Below are positions 1 to 8,485 of a DNA stretch of 64,000 nt, in pieces. The notes under the pieces were generated by a model. That model was given only the letters and a program-made list of their open reading frames with translations. It was not told the origin of the DNA and did no database searches. A program made the position numbers and the translations under genes. Position 1 is the stretch's first letter. Each line of letters opens with the position of its first letter. Location of the stretch: the NCBI RefSeq assembly GCF_943733665.1, contig NZ_OX030782.1:950001-1014000 (forward strand), read 5' to 3'. This DNA is from Aquimarina sp. Aq107. Lineage in GTDB: Bacteria > Bacteroidota > Bacteroidia > Flavobacteriales > Flavobacteriaceae.

Positions 1-218
1 ACTAACTGGTGTAAAATTAATTTTAATCTTTGATTTACTATATAGGTATAAATACGTGTTTTTAAATAGAAGGAGTTGATATAGTTAAAAACTAATAGTA
101 GTATCTTTGTATTATCTTATTATAAGGTGCTTTTTTTACATTAATGCCTTTAATAGTAGCTTAGTAATACTGTAAAAGAGTTTTTTTGGAAAAAACAGAA
201 AAAATTACAAAACTATTA

Positions 219-249
219 TTGGTGGTTCGGTAAATAATTCGTTAATTTG
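219..249 (+). promoter_or_regulatory. Promoter of the rpmB-rpmG-DUF4295 operon
   Basis: TTG at 219-221, 20 nt, then TTAATTTG at 242-249, one mismatch from the Bacteroidetes -7 box TAnnTTTG. Transcription would start near 256, about 30 nt before the rpmB start codon. An exact box, TATCTTTG, also lies at 102-109 but has a less well-spaced TTG (76-78, 23 nt); it could be a second, distal promoter. Confidence 0.6.
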
Positions 250-285
250 CACCCTGTTTTGAAATAATACCAAAATTAAGAAGAG

Positions 286-525
286 ATGTCAAGAGTTTGC
301 GAGCTTACAGGTAAAAAAGCGATGGTGGGAAATAACGTTTCTCATGCGATGAATAAAACAAAACGTAAATTCAACGCGAATTTAATTAAAAAGCGTTTTT
401 ATATTCCTGATGAAGATCGTTGGGTAACACTTAAGGTGTCTACTGCAGCGTTAAAAAATATAAATAAAAACGGTATTGCTGCTGTTTTAAAAGAAGCAAA
501 AGCTAAAGGTTTCTTAACAAAATAA
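286..525 (+). CDS. rpmB: 50S ribosomal protein L28 (bL28)
   Basis: A 79-residue protein of normal length for bL28, a structural component of the large ribosomal subunit. It opens MSRVCELTGKKAMVGNNVSH, the family's N-terminal signature, and carries the basic KTKRKFNANL segment. The start is the ATG at 286, a few bases after a purine-rich AAGAAGAG. It is first in an rpmB-rpmG-DUF4295 cluster with gaps of 24 and 4 bp, as is usual in Flavobacteriaceae. No zinc-ribbon Cys pairs are seen; the single Cys5 suggests the zinc-free form. Confidence 0.97.
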   Translation: MSRVCELTGKKAMVGNNVSHAMNKTKRKFNANLIKKRFYIPDEDRWVTLKVSTAALKNINKNGIAAVLKEAKAKGFLTK

Positions 526-549
526 TTCAGCTTCTAAAAAGATACTATA

Positions 550-732
550 ATGGCAAAGAAAGGTAATAGAGTTCAGGTAATCTTAGAATGTACAGAGCAT
601 AAAGCTTCTGGTAAACCAGGTACATCAAGATATATTACAACGAAAAACAAAAAGAACACTCCTGATAGAATGGAAATAAAGAAATTTAATCCTATTCTTA
701 AAAAAATGACTGTTCATAAAGAAATAAAATAA
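550..732 (+). CDS. rpmG: 50S ribosomal protein L33 (bL33)
   Basis: A 60-residue protein beginning [18 protein letters not shown] and containing the family segment [20 protein letters not shown], so it is bL33 of the large subunit. Only one Cys (C14) is present where zinc-binding L33 has four, so this is the zinc-independent form. It lies 24 bp after rpmB and 4 bp before the DUF4295 gene, so the three are surely co-transcribed. Its length is slightly above the usual 50-55 residues, as in other Bacteroidetes. Confidence 0.97.
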   Translation: MAKKGNRVQVILECTEHKASGKPGTSRYITTKNKKNTPDRMEIKKFNPILKKMTVHKEIK

Positions 733-736
733 GACA

Positions 737-889
737 ATGGCAAAGAAATCAGTAGCATCGTTACAGACAGGATCAAAGAGATTGACCAAAGCTATTAAAA
801 TGGTTAAATCTCCAAAAACGGGAGCATATACTTTTGTAGAGTCTATTATGCAGCCTGATGCAGTGAATGACTTTTTTAAGAAAAAGTAA
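737..889 (+). CDS. DUF4295 family micro-protein (50 aa)
   Basis: A 50-codon ORF: MAKKSVASLQTGSKRLTKAI at the start, then a TGAYTFVE motif and a C-terminal FFKKK. It matches the DUF4295 family, small basic proteins found in Bacteroidetes directly after rpmG. The ATG is 4 bp past the rpmG stop, so it is translated from the same message. The high Lys content and fixed place behind L28/L33 suggest a ribosome-associated role, but no function has been shown that I know of. Gene calling with a length cut-off easily misses it. Confidence 0.92.
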   Translation: MAKKSVASLQTGSKRLTKAIKMVKSPKTGAYTFVESIMQPDAVNDFFKKK

Positions 890-914
890 TTCGTAAGAAA
901 ATATTTTAAAAAGA

Positions 915-946
915 AGCCGTTTCAATTTAATTGGAATGGCTCTTTC
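915..946 (+). terminator. Rho-independent terminator after the ribosomal-protein operon
   Basis: AGCCGTTTCAAT at 915-926 pairs with ATTGGAATGGCT at 930-941, allowing G-U pairs, over a very short loop. A T-rich run follows at 941-950. It separates the ribosomal genes from ftsY. Confidence 0.7.
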
Positions 947-1012
947 TTTTTATATTTATACGATTTTATGGATATATCCATATTTAACTTATTAGCATTC
1001 TGAATATAACAC

Positions 1013-1966
1013 ATGAGTTTGTTTAAAAAAATATTCTCTTCTGAGAAAAAAGAAACCCTGGATAAAGGGTTAGAGAAATCTAAAACCACCTTTTTTTCTA
1101 AATTAAGTAAGGCAGTTGCCGGTAAATCTAAGGTAGATGATGATGTATTAGATAACCTTGAAGAAGTTTTGGTTACTAGTGATGTGGGAGTGAAAACTAC
1201 CATAAAGGTTATAGAAAGAATAGAAAGCCGTGTAGCAAAGGATAAATATTTAGGTGCAGAAGAATTAAACCAAATTCTTAGAGAAGAGATTGCGGGCTTA
1301 CTTTCTGAAACTAATTCAGGAGAAGCTACAGATTTTGAGATTCCAGCAAATAAAAAACCATATGTTTTAATGGTGGTAGGAGTAAATGGTGTTGGAAAAA
1401 CTACTACTATTGGTAAATTGGCTTATCAGTTTAATAAAAAAGGTTTAAAAGTAGTTTTAGGTGCAGCTGATACGTTTAGAGCAGCCGCAATAGACCAGTT
1501 GCAAGTTTGGGCAGATCGAGTAGATGTTCCTATTGTAAAGCAAGATATGGGTAGTGATCCGGCTTCTGTTGCCTTTGATACGCTAGAATCTGGAGTAAAT
1601 CAAGATGCAGATGTGATTATTATAGATACAGCCGGTAGATTACATAACAAAGTAAACTTGATGAATGAATTAACCAAAGTAAAGCGAGTAATGCAGAAAG
1701 TAGTAGGAGATGCTCCTCATGATGTTTTATTAGTTTTAGATGGTTCTACTGGTCAAAATGCATTTGAACAAGCAAAACAATTTACAGCTGCTACAGAAGT
1801 AACTTCATTAGCTGTCACTAAATTGGATGGAACGGCAAAAGGAGGAGTTGTTATTGGAATTAGTGATCAATTTCAGATTCCTGTAAAATATATTGGTGTA
1901 GGAGAAGGGATTGAAGATCTTCAGGTATTTAATAAATACGAATTTGTAGACTCCTTTTTTAAGTAG
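1013..1966 (+). CDS. ftsY: Signal recognition particle receptor FtsY
   Basis: 317 residues. SRP-type GTPase that docks ribosome-SRP complexes at the inner membrane. The N-terminal helical N domain (about 1-100) is followed by the NG GTPase: G1 loop GVNGVGKTTT (123-132), DTFRAAA (153-159), DTAGR (205-209) and TKLDGTAKGG (269-278), all intact. The long acidic A domain of the E. coli protein is absent, as is common in Bacteroidetes. The start ATG at 1013 gives the usual MSLFKKIF amphipathic membrane-binding helix. It has its own transcription unit, bounded by terminators at 915-946 and 1991-2026. Confidence 0.98.
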   Translation: MSLFKKIFSSEKKETLDKGLEKSKTTFFSKLSKAVAGKSKVDDDVLDNLEEVLVTSDVGVKTTIKVIERIESRVAKDKYLGAEELNQILREEIAGLLSETNSGEATDFEIPANKKPYVLMVVGVNGVGKTTTIGKLAYQFNKKGLKVVLGAADTFRAAAIDQLQVWADRVDVPIVKQDMGSDPASVAFDTLESGVNQDADVIIIDTAGRLHNKVNLMNELTKVKRVMQKVVGDAPHDVLLVLDGSTGQNAFEQAKQFTAATEVTSLAVTKLDGTAKGGVVIGISDQFQIPVKYIGVGEGIEDLQVFNKYEFVDSFFK

Positions 1967-1990
1967 TAAATACTGTTACCGAATAGTTAA

Positions 1991-2026
1991 AAAGGTGTTA
2001 TGCTATAAGCATAGCACCTTTTTTTT
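1991..2026 (+). terminator. Rho-independent terminator of ftsY
   Basis: AAAGGTGTTATGCT (1991-2004) pairs with AGCATAGCACCTTT (2008-2021) with one G-U pair, followed directly by a T run through 2026. Confidence 0.9.
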
Positions 2027-2066
2027 ATATTTTCAGTTTTGAAAATACCTTGATAACCTCCGTTCA

Positions 2067-3734
2067 ATGAAGAAAGTACTATATTTTTTAATATCAGTTT
2101 TAATTTTTGTTTCTTGTAAAAAAGAAAAAGAGAAATCGCAAAAAGAGTTGCAACCTAAAGTAATTTGGGAATCTTATGATGAATCGGAAGATTTAAAAGC
2201 AACACTAGATTTAGAGCAATCAAGAATGCATTTGAAACTTATAAATTCTAAAGTTTTAAATAAAAACAATATATGGAAGGATGTAGAATCGGAGTTAGAT
2301 TATTTTTCGGAGGAAAATTATAATAGATTAAAAGAATATATCCTTGAAAAGGATATTCCATCTATTCAGAGAAGTATAAAAGAAGGTAAATTATCATACG
2401 AAGAATTGACCAAGTTTTATATTTATAGAATTCGAAAATATGAAAGTGACAACTCACTTTCTTTAAATGCGTTGATATCTTTAAATCCAAAAGTAGTAGA
2501 ACAGGCAAGAGTATTGGATAAAGTTGATAAAAATATCATTGATATTAATTCAGTTTTTGGAATGCCAATCATACTAAAAGATAATATTGGTGCTAATAAT
2601 ATGTATACAACTGCGGGTGCTATAGCGTTGCGAAAGAATAAGACAAAAAATGCTTTTATAACGAAACGTTTATTAGATCAAAATGCATTAATTTTAGGTA
2701 AAGCAAACCTTAGCGAGTGGGCATATTTTCTTTGTATTGGCTGCCCTGTTGGATATAGTGCGATAGGAGGTCAAACTCTTAATCCATATGGTAGGATGGT
2801 TTTCGAAAGCGGAGGATCTAGTTCTGGTAGTGGTGCCGTTGTTGCTGCGAATTTTTGTGTCGCCGCTGTGGGAACAGAAACTAGCGGATCTATTTTGTCG
2901 CCGTCTAGTCAGAATTCTGTAGTGGGGCTGAAGCCCACAATAGGAGTATTGAGTAGATCCGGGATTGTTCCCATATCCAGCACGTTGGATACTCCAGGAC
3001 CAATGACAAAAAGTGTGATAGATAATGCAATTTTGTTAAACGCCATGGTTGGTAAAGATCCAAACGATTCTGCTTCGATTTCTTCCGAAAAAGATTTTAT
3101 GAAGTCCATAAAAGATTCGGCTCTTAAGGGAAAACGTTTTGGAGTTATTAAAAGTTTTTTACAAGATTCTTTGTACCTGCAGGCAATTGACAAGATTAAA
3201 ATTGCTGGTGGAGAGATTATAGGGATTGAACGAGAGCAACCGTCGTTACCGGGATTTCTTAGCATTCTGAATGTGGATATGAAAAATGATCTTCCCGAAT
3301 ATATTAGGTTGTATGCCAGTGAAAACATAGATTTAAAAACGGTACAAGATGTAGTGACATTTAATTTAGAAGATACACTTACTAGGATTCCGTATGGACA
3401 AGGCATATTCGGAGGAATCATAAACGATAGTACTACCGTAGAAGATGTAAAAGGAATAAAAAATGATCTTAAAGCTATGGCTCGTGGATATTTTGACTCT
3501 CAGATTGATCAATATAACCTAGATGTTTTTTTATCCATAAATAATTATCATGCGGGTTATGCTGCGGTAGCTAAATATCCGGCTTTAACTGTACCTATGG
3601 GATATACAGATAAAGGAGAGCCTAAAGGACTTACTTTTATATTAAAACCTATGTTAGAAAATAATTTACTTCAATTAGGATATGGATATGAATTAATTTC
3701 TAAAGAACGTAAGATCCCTGAAAAGTATAACTAA
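2067..3734 (+). CDS. Amidase-signature family lipoprotein
   Basis: 555 residues. The N-terminus is a lipoprotein signal (hydrophobic 4-15, lipobox VSC with Cys17), so the protein is anchored in the envelope, unlike cytosolic GatA. The amidase-signature Ser-Ser-Lys triad is intact: Lys171 in MPIILKDNIG, Ser251 in GGSSSGSG and Ser275 in TETSGSI. Residues 20-115 are an extra N-terminal region. The family hydrolyses amide bonds; the substrate (peptide, acylamide or other) cannot be told. It stands alone between ftsY and a convergent serine hydrolase, the two coding regions sharing 4 bp at their stops. Confidence 0.9.
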   Translation: MKKVLYFLISVLIFVSCKKEKEKSQKELQPKVIWESYDESEDLKATLDLEQSRMHLKLINSKVLNKNNIWKDVESELDYFSEENYNRLKEYILEKDIPSIQRSIKEGKLSYEELTKFYIYRIRKYESDNSLSLNALISLNPKVVEQARVLDKVDKNIIDINSVFGMPIILKDNIGANNMYTTAGAIALRKNKTKNAFITKRLLDQNALILGKANLSEWAYFLCIGCPVGYSAIGGQTLNPYGRMVFESGGSSSGSGAVVAANFCVAAVGTETSGSILSPSSQNSVVGLKPTIGVLSRSGIVPISSTLDTPGPMTKSVIDNAILLNAMVGKDPNDSASISSEKDFMKSIKDSALKGKRFGVIKSFLQDSLYLQAIDKIKIAGGEIIGIEREQPSLPGFLSILNVDMKNDLPEYIRLYASENIDLKTVQDVVTFNLEDTLTRIPYGQGIFGGIINDSTTVEDVKGIKNDLKAMARGYFDSQIDQYNLDVFLSINNYHAGYAAVAKYPALTVPMGYTDKGEPKGLTFILKPMLENNLLQLGYGYELISKERKIPEKYN

Positions 3735-4828
3735 TTAATTAACTCGTTAATTTTAACCCATAAATCATTATCAAAACTCGATGGACCTAATAAAGCTTGT
3801 CCTGCATCATTTCCCATTCTTACAATTACCAAATTCTGACTAGGAACTACATATAGCTTTTGATCATCTTTACCAAGACCGGCAATAAGATCATCTGGAG
3901 CGTCTGGCATCAATTCTCCAGAAAATTCATTTTCAAATGCGGGTGCTCTAAAGCTTGATTTACCATTTAGCCACCATAAATACCCATAAGATTCATTGAG
4001 GTTTTGAGAAGTAGTGGTCATTTCTGTAAAGTAGTTTTGATCCGTTAGAATTTGATCAGTATCCCAGGTTCCTTTATTTAAATTTAATAGACCAAAACGT
4101 GCCATACTGCGTGCATTACTGTAATACACGTTCGCAAAACCAAGACGAATCCAAGTACCGTTCATACCAATCCTATCACGTATTGTGGTGTTATAATAGG
4201 TTTTAAAATCCACTTGAGTGGCTCCTTCTATGATACCATCTAATATTGTATATGCCGCATTATGATAGTACCAGAAATCATTAGGGTCGTTGAGGTAGGT
4301 TAAACATTCAAAATCAGTACAGTTTTGATTGGAAACATTATAATCTAAACCAGTTGTCATGGTTAGGTGATTTTTTATAGTAATAGATTGTTCCTGAGAA
4401 GCGGTTATATTTGCCCATTGTGTTCCTAAATAGGTAGCAGAAGATTCGTTAATATTTAATAAACCGTTTTGTTGCGCAACTCCGATTGTAAATGCAGTTA
4501 ATGTTTTTCCAGTGGAGTACCAAGGATTATTATCTGAGGATGTTGCTCCATTAAAGTATTTTTCGATTACAATTTTTCCGTTTTTAAGAATTATAAATGC
4601 TTTGGTGTTTTTTTCTTCAAGAAAATCATATAGTGGTTGTTCCGCATTGATATTCCATTCTAAATCTTGAATTGAAGTATTTTCCCATTCTTCAGAGTTA
4701 ATAGGCGGGAAATATAATTCATCTTGATTTGGATCTGGTTCTTCTGTAATTACTTCTTCAGTATCATCAGAACAAGAAAGCATACTGCTTAATAAAAGGA
4801 ATAGAAAAGGAATCGTTTTAGTTTTCAT
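3731..4828 (-). CDS. Beta-lactamase-fold serine hydrolase lipoprotein
   Basis: 365 residues, lipoprotein signal with Cys19 (MLSC). The fold of class C beta-lactamase/DD-peptidase relatives is indicated by SxxK as STGK (105-108) and YxN as YHN (188-190), with a later NxxG-like GLGKDDQKLYVVP strand near the C-terminus. Such proteins act as esterases, D-aminopeptidases or carboxypeptidases, so a resistance role should not be assumed. An acidic linker (about 20-38) follows the lipid-anchored Cys. It is monocistronic and convergent with the amidase; its start is the ATG on the minus strand at 4828. Confidence 0.88.
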   Translation of the reverse strand: MKTKTIPFLFLLLSSMLSCSDDTEEVITEEPDPNQDELYFPPINSEEWENTSIQDLEWNINAEQPLYDFLEEKNTKAFIILKNGKIVIEKYFNGATSSDNNPWYSTGKTLTAFTIGVAQQNGLLNINESSATYLGTQWANITASQEQSITIKNHLTMTTGLDYNVSNQNCTDFECLTYLNDPNDFWYYHNAAYTILDGIIEGATQVDFKTYYNTTIRDRIGMNGTWIRLGFANVYYSNARSMARFGLLNLNKGTWDTDQILTDQNYFTEMTTTSQNLNESYGYLWWLNGKSSFRAPAFENEFSGELMPDAPDDLIAGLGKDDQKLYVVPSQNLVIVRMGNDAGQALLGPSSFDNDLWVKINELIN

Positions 4829-4938
4829 AGTTGGGGGAGTATGAAGTTTAGACTACACAATATACAAAAGGTTTAGTTTACTTTTTTTAGTTGATTGACT
4901 TATTAGGAATTATGTACTAAAACTTTGGTTATTCATTG

Positions 4939-4946
4939 TATCTTTG
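4939..4946 (+). promoter_or_regulatory. -7 box of the rimO promoter (TATCTTTG)
   Basis: Exact TAnnTTTG, followed by C, about 20 nt before the rimO ATG. No good TTG is found 19-21 nt upstream, so the -33 element is weak or absent. The box lies inside the upstream extension of the rimO frame and so rules out a TTG start at 4925. Confidence 0.6.
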
Positions 4947-4966
4947 CACACCTTTATTCAGATGAT

Positions 4967-6268
4967 ATGAGAACAAAGACTTTAAAAAAGAATAAGATTA
5001 ATGTAGTTACATTAGGTTGTAGCAAGAATGTGTATGATAGTGAGGTTCTTATGGGACAACTAAAGGCCAACAATAAAGAAGTGGTTCATGAAGAAGAAGG
5101 AAATGTTGTTGTAATTAACACTTGTGGTTTTATAGCAAATGCTAAAGAAGAATCTGTTAATACTATCTTAGAGTACGTTCAGAAAAAGGATCAAGGTGTT
5201 GTAGATAAAGTTTTTGTTACAGGTTGTTTGTCCGAAAGGTACAAGCCTGATTTGCAAAAGGAAATTCCGGATGTAGATCAATATTTTGGTACTACAGAAC
5301 TACCAGGATTATTAAAAGCTTTAGGAGCAGATTATAAGCATGAACTTATTGGAGAAAGATTAACAACAACTCCTAAGAATTATGCGTATTTAAAAATTGC
5401 CGAGGGATGCGACCGCCCTTGTTCTTTTTGTGCTATTCCGTTGATGCGTGGGAAACATAAATCTACTCCTATAGAAGAATTGGTTACGGAGGCAGAGAAG
5501 TTAGCTGCGGATGGAGTAAAAGAATTGGTGTTGATTGCTCAGGATTTAACATATTATGGGTTAGATTTATATAAAGAAAGAAAGTTAGCAGATTTACTTC
5601 GCGCATTGGTAAAGGTTGATGGTATAGAATGGATTCGATTGCATTATGCATTTCCTACAGGATTTCCAATGGAAGTATTAGAAGTAATGCGAAAGGAACT
5701 CAAAATCTGTAATTACATAGATATACCTTTACAGCACATAGCTGACCCTATTCTGAAATCAATGCGAAGAGGAACTACTAAAGCTAAAACTACAAAGCTT
5801 TTAAAGGAGTTTAGAGCAGCTGTTCCAGAAATGACAATTCGTACTACATTGATTGTCGGATATCCTGGAGAGACACAAGAAGATTTCGAGACGTTAAGGG
5901 ATTGGGTAAAAGAAATGCGTTTTGAACGTTTAGGTTGTTTTACATATTCTCATGAAGAAAACACACATGCTTTTAACCTTGAAGATGATGTGCCAGAGGA
6001 AGTAAAAATGGACCGTGCCAATGAGATAATGGAGATACAGTCGCAAATCTCTTGGGAATTAAATCAACAGAAGATAGGGCAAGAATTTAAGGTTGTTATT
6101 GATCGTAAAGAAGGACAATACTTTGTGGGTAGAACAGAGTTTGATTCTCCGGATGTTGATAACGAGGTTTTAATAGATGCTTCTAAGTTTTATCTAAAAA
6201 CAGGAGAATATACAACTGTTAAGATATATGAAGCGGAAGATTTTGATTTATATGGAGAAGTTGTTTAA
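4967..6268 (+). CDS. rimO: Ribosomal protein S12 methylthiotransferase RimO
   Basis: 433 residues. Radical-SAM enzyme that adds a methylthio group to an Asp of ribosomal protein S12. The N-terminal UPF0004 domain has the three cluster cysteines (C18 in GCSKN, C53 in NTCGF, C87 in TGCLSER). The radical-SAM motif CxxxCxxC is C148, C152, C155, and a C-terminal TRAM domain follows about residue 370. The frame is open back to a TTG at 4925, but a -7 box lies at 4939-4946, so the ATG at 4967 is the true start. MiaB is excluded by the CSKN and GCDRPCSFC sequence type. Confidence 0.96.
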   Translation: MRTKTLKKNKINVVTLGCSKNVYDSEVLMGQLKANNKEVVHEEEGNVVVINTCGFIANAKEESVNTILEYVQKKDQGVVDKVFVTGCLSERYKPDLQKEIPDVDQYFGTTELPGLLKALGADYKHELIGERLTTTPKNYAYLKIAEGCDRPCSFCAIPLMRGKHKSTPIEELVTEAEKLAADGVKELVLIAQDLTYYGLDLYKERKLADLLRALVKVDGIEWIRLHYAFPTGFPMEVLEVMRKELKICNYIDIPLQHIADPILKSMRRGTTKAKTTKLLKEFRAAVPEMTIRTTLIVGYPGETQEDFETLRDWVKEMRFERLGCFTYSHEENTHAFNLEDDVPEEVKMDRANEIMEIQSQISWELNQQKIGQEFKVVIDRKEGQYFVGRTEFDSPDVDNEVLIDASKFYLKTGEYTTVKIYEAEDFDLYGEVV

Positions 6269-6464
6269 TTAACTTTCTAATACGATTCTTTAATATGATT
6301 CTGTTATTGCTATTAGGATTTTATTAATGAATGATTATCAAATGTTATCCATCAGCACTTATTTTATTATTTTTTTACGAAATAGCGCTCTCTGCAGGTT
6401 TTATATTGTTGTAAAAAAATAGAATATCAGACTCTATAAACTTTTAGATGATACAGTTTAAAAC

Positions 6465-6499
6465 AAAAAAAATCGAGGATTTTAATGATCCTCGATTTT
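6465..6499 (-). terminator. Minus-strand Rho-independent terminator
   Basis: AAAATCGAGGAT (6469-6480) and ATCCTCGATTTT (6488-6499) form a perfect 12-bp stem with a 7-nt loop. Read on the minus strand, the stem runs into a U-rich tail (TTTTTTTGTTTT across 6461-6472). On the plus strand no U run follows, so the element ends leftward transcription. Confidence 0.8.
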
Positions 6500-6617
6500 G
6501 TCGCGTAATACTCTTTAGATTTTTTGGCTAATTCTAATTATGAGAGAACTTTATTTCTTTATTTTATTAAGGGACAAAGTTTTATAGTTAACGCTGTATT
6601 TTAAATTTAATTTTATT
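6465..6617 (-). ncRNA. Candidate small RNA of about 150 nt
   Basis: An exact -7 box, TACTTTTG, lies on the minus strand at 6624-6631, followed by CGCCC. A strong minus-strand terminator lies about 130 nt downstream at 6465-6499. The stretch between has no ATG frame and can form short stems (AACTTT with AAAGTT; CTCT with AGAG). The -33 region reads TTTC instead of TTTG. I do not recognise 6S, SRP, tmRNA or RNase P features. An alternative is that the hairpin merely ends read-through from the nitroreductase gene 535 nt away. Confidence 0.4.
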
Positions 6618-6972
6618 CGGGCGCAAAAGTATTTAAAAAAGAGATACGAAATTCTTAATTTTAGATGATGCTCATTATAGTAATATAGTTAAGGGAAATG
6701 ATACCTTGAGATTTTCGTAATGTAGAAAAGGCAAGGGTTAAGATATCATTAGTATAATAAAAAAAACTACTATTGGAATGTATTTTTTTTAGGTTTTTAT
6801 TGAATTAAGTTCATTGTTGTTTTCTTTAAAAAAAAATCAAACTTAACAATTTGATAATATTGAGTTTTAAATATTAGATTGTATTAATATTTTTGTGGCA
6901 AAAGAACTAATACTCTAATTATAATGTATTAATTGAGGTTTATCCTGTTTAGGGGTAAATAGATTTCTCAAA

Positions 6973-7019
6973 ATATTAATAGAGGTCTGGGTATTTCAAC
7001 TCGAGCCCTCTATTAATAT
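6973..7019. repeat. Perfect 13-bp inverted repeat after the nitroreductase gene
   Basis: ATATTAATAGAGG (6973-6985) and CCTCTATTAATAT (7007-7019), with a 21-nt spacer, end 14 bp from the nitroreductase stop codon. No U-tract follows on either strand, so it is not a standard terminator. It may protect an mRNA 3' end, or act as a Rho or protein site. Confidence 0.5.
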
Positions 7020-7033
7020 GTTGGTTTTATGTA

Positions 7034-7663
7034 TTAAATAGTTTCGAATAATTCATTCAAAGGTTTACGCACTTTTGTATCATGCTGAGTTAGATCTTCT
7101 TCAGAACGATATCCAATTGTGGCAATAACTGCCGCGGAAAGTCCTTTTTCGGATAAACCTAATATCTCATTATATGCTTCGGGTTCAAAACCTTCCATCG
7201 GACAGGCGTCAATTTTAAGTTCTGCACAGGCAGCCAATAAGTTTCCTAATCCAATATAGGTCTGTTTTGCAGTCCAAGCTTTCATGACTTCACTAGGTAA
7301 TTCCGTAATTTTAGATTTCATAAAATCACCATATCTTTTTAGGTTATCCAAGTTTAATTCTTGTGTATCAGCTTTCAACTTTAGATAATCATCGATTATT
7401 TTTTCATTTACAGTTGTATAATTGCAAAATACAATTAAATGTGATGCGTCTACAACTTGCGTTTGTCCCCATGATTTAGGCTGTAATTTTTGTCGAATTT
7501 CTGGATTTGTTACGATTAATATTTTATATGCTTGTAAACCATAAGATGAGGCTGAAAGAGAAATTGCTTCTTTAATTTTTACGAGATCAGATTCTGATAT
7601 TGTTCTGTTTGGATCAAATTTTTTGGTGGCGTACCTCCAATTTAGGCTTTCTAATAATTTCAT
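7034..7663 (-). CDS. NAD(P)H-dependent nitroreductase-family oxidoreductase (NfsB type)
   Basis: 209 residues, the usual length for FMN-dependent NfsB-like enzymes. The FMN-phosphate contact region is RYATKKFDP (10-18). SSYGLQAYK (39-47) and the late PMEGFEPEAYNEILGL and ATIGYR segments are family hallmarks. The enzyme transfers electrons from NAD(P)H to quinones, nitro compounds or similar acceptors in the cytosol. It lies 11 bp after the pirin gene and downstream of an AraC regulator on the same strand. A second family member occurs at 23329-23928, only moderately similar. Confidence 0.92.
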   Translation of the reverse strand: MKLLESLNWRYATKKFDPNRTISESDLVKIKEAISLSASSYGLQAYKILIVTNPEIRQKLQPKSWGQTQVVDASHLIVFCNYTTVNEKIIDDYLKLKADTQELNLDNLKRYGDFMKSKITELPSEVMKAWTAKQTYIGLGNLLAACAELKIDACPMEGFEPEAYNEILGLSEKGLSAAVIATIGYRSEEDLTQHDTKVRKPLNELFETI

Positions 7664-7674
7664 AATTTATAGTT

Positions 7675-8388
7675 TTATTGTGTGATAGGAACTTCCATCA
7701 ATAGTATTTTAGAAGATTCGTTTGATCTAATTTGAAGTTGTTCTATATCCCAGATTCCTAACCCATCTCTTTTATCTAATACTGTTCCTTCTATAGAAAT
7801 GTTTCCTTCTAGCATAAAAACGTATACGCCATTTTCTTTGTTTTTTAGTGTGTACGTATGTGTACTATCTTTTTCTAAACTACCAATATGGAACCAGGCA
7901 TTTTGATGAACCCATACACCATCATCCTCTTTATTTGGGGATAATATTTGATATAGGTTATTTTTTATGTTTTCTTTATCTATGGTAACTTGATCGTATC
8001 TAGGAGTTACATCTTTTTGGTTGGGAGTAACCCATATTTGTAAAAACTTTACTTTTTTGTCAGTGTTTTTATTGTATTCGCTATGAAATACACCTGTACC
8101 AGCGCTCATTACCTGAATATCACCTTCTTTAATTACAGTAGTATTCCCCATACTGTCCTTATGTTCTAGATCACCTTCAAGAGGTATAGAGATAATTTCC
8201 ATGTTATCGTGTGGATGTTTGCCAAACCCCATCCCTGCAGAGACTGTGTCATCATTAAGAACTCTAAGTGCACCAAAATTCATTCTTTCTGGGTTGTAAT
8301 AACTTCCAAAACTAAAAGAGTGATGGGAGTTTAACCAGCCAAAATTTGCTGTTCCTCTTGTGTTTGATTTATGCATGATCGTTTTCAT
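7675..8388 (-). CDS. Pirin-family bicupin protein (YhhW-like)
   Basis: 237 residues. The N-terminal cupin keeps the metal ligands of YhhW/pirin: His58 and His60 in KHPHDNMEII, His102 and Glu104 in FHSEYN. The bacterial family includes quercetin 2,3-dioxygenases; the natural substrate is often unknown. It heads the pirin-nitroreductase pair (11-bp gap). Upstream on the minus strand, GACCTTTG at 8418-8425 is one base off the TAnnTTTG box and could be its promoter. Pairing with a nitroreductase and an AraC regulator suggests a response to aromatic or quinone-like compounds (inference). Confidence 0.92.
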   Translation of the reverse strand: MKTIMHKSNTRGTANFGWLNSHHSFSFGSYYNPERMNFGALRVLNDDTVSAGMGFGKHPHDNMEIISIPLEGDLEHKDSMGNTTVIKEGDIQVMSAGTGVFHSEYNKNTDKKVKFLQIWVTPNQKDVTPRYDQVTIDKENIKNNLYQILSPNKEDDGVWVHQNAWFHIGSLEKDSTHTYTLKNKENGVYVFMLEGNISIEGTVLDKRDGLGIWDIEQLQIRSNESSKILLMEVPITQ

Positions 8389-8485
8389 AATATATTCCTT
8401 TCTTTATAATTCTTTTACAAAGGTCAATTTTTGAATGATAATTTAAAATATGAGAATACGGAGGAATATTGTAAAAATCAGATCT

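Larger units (their letters stand above)
6269..7033. other. 765-bp gap without protein genes; small-RNA candidate and inverted repeats
   Basis: No convincing coding frame. It contains a minus-strand promoter/terminator pair (see the ncRNA entry), an exact TATTTTTG box on the plus strand at 6888-6895 with no good -33 partner, and a 13-bp inverted repeat at 6973-7019. No tRNA cloverleaf was recognised. Confidence 0.5.

Noticed and set aside
2909..3421. Minus-strand 170-codon frame inside the amidase gene
   Set aside because: It is a shadow of the amidase reading frame, without motifs or promoter.
3731..4828. Calling the serine hydrolase a beta-lactamase resistance gene
   Set aside because: Only the shared SxxK/YxN fold motifs are seen; the family is wide and mostly esterases or peptidases.
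4925..4966. N-terminal extension of RimO from a TTG codon
   Set aside because: It contains the -7 box TATCTTTG, and the ATG at 4967 gives the normal RimO start.
6973..7019. Possible tRNA, because of TTCAACTCGAGCC in the inverted-repeat loop
   Set aside because: No acceptor, D or anticodon arm can be built, and the T-loop does not fit GGTTCRANNCC.
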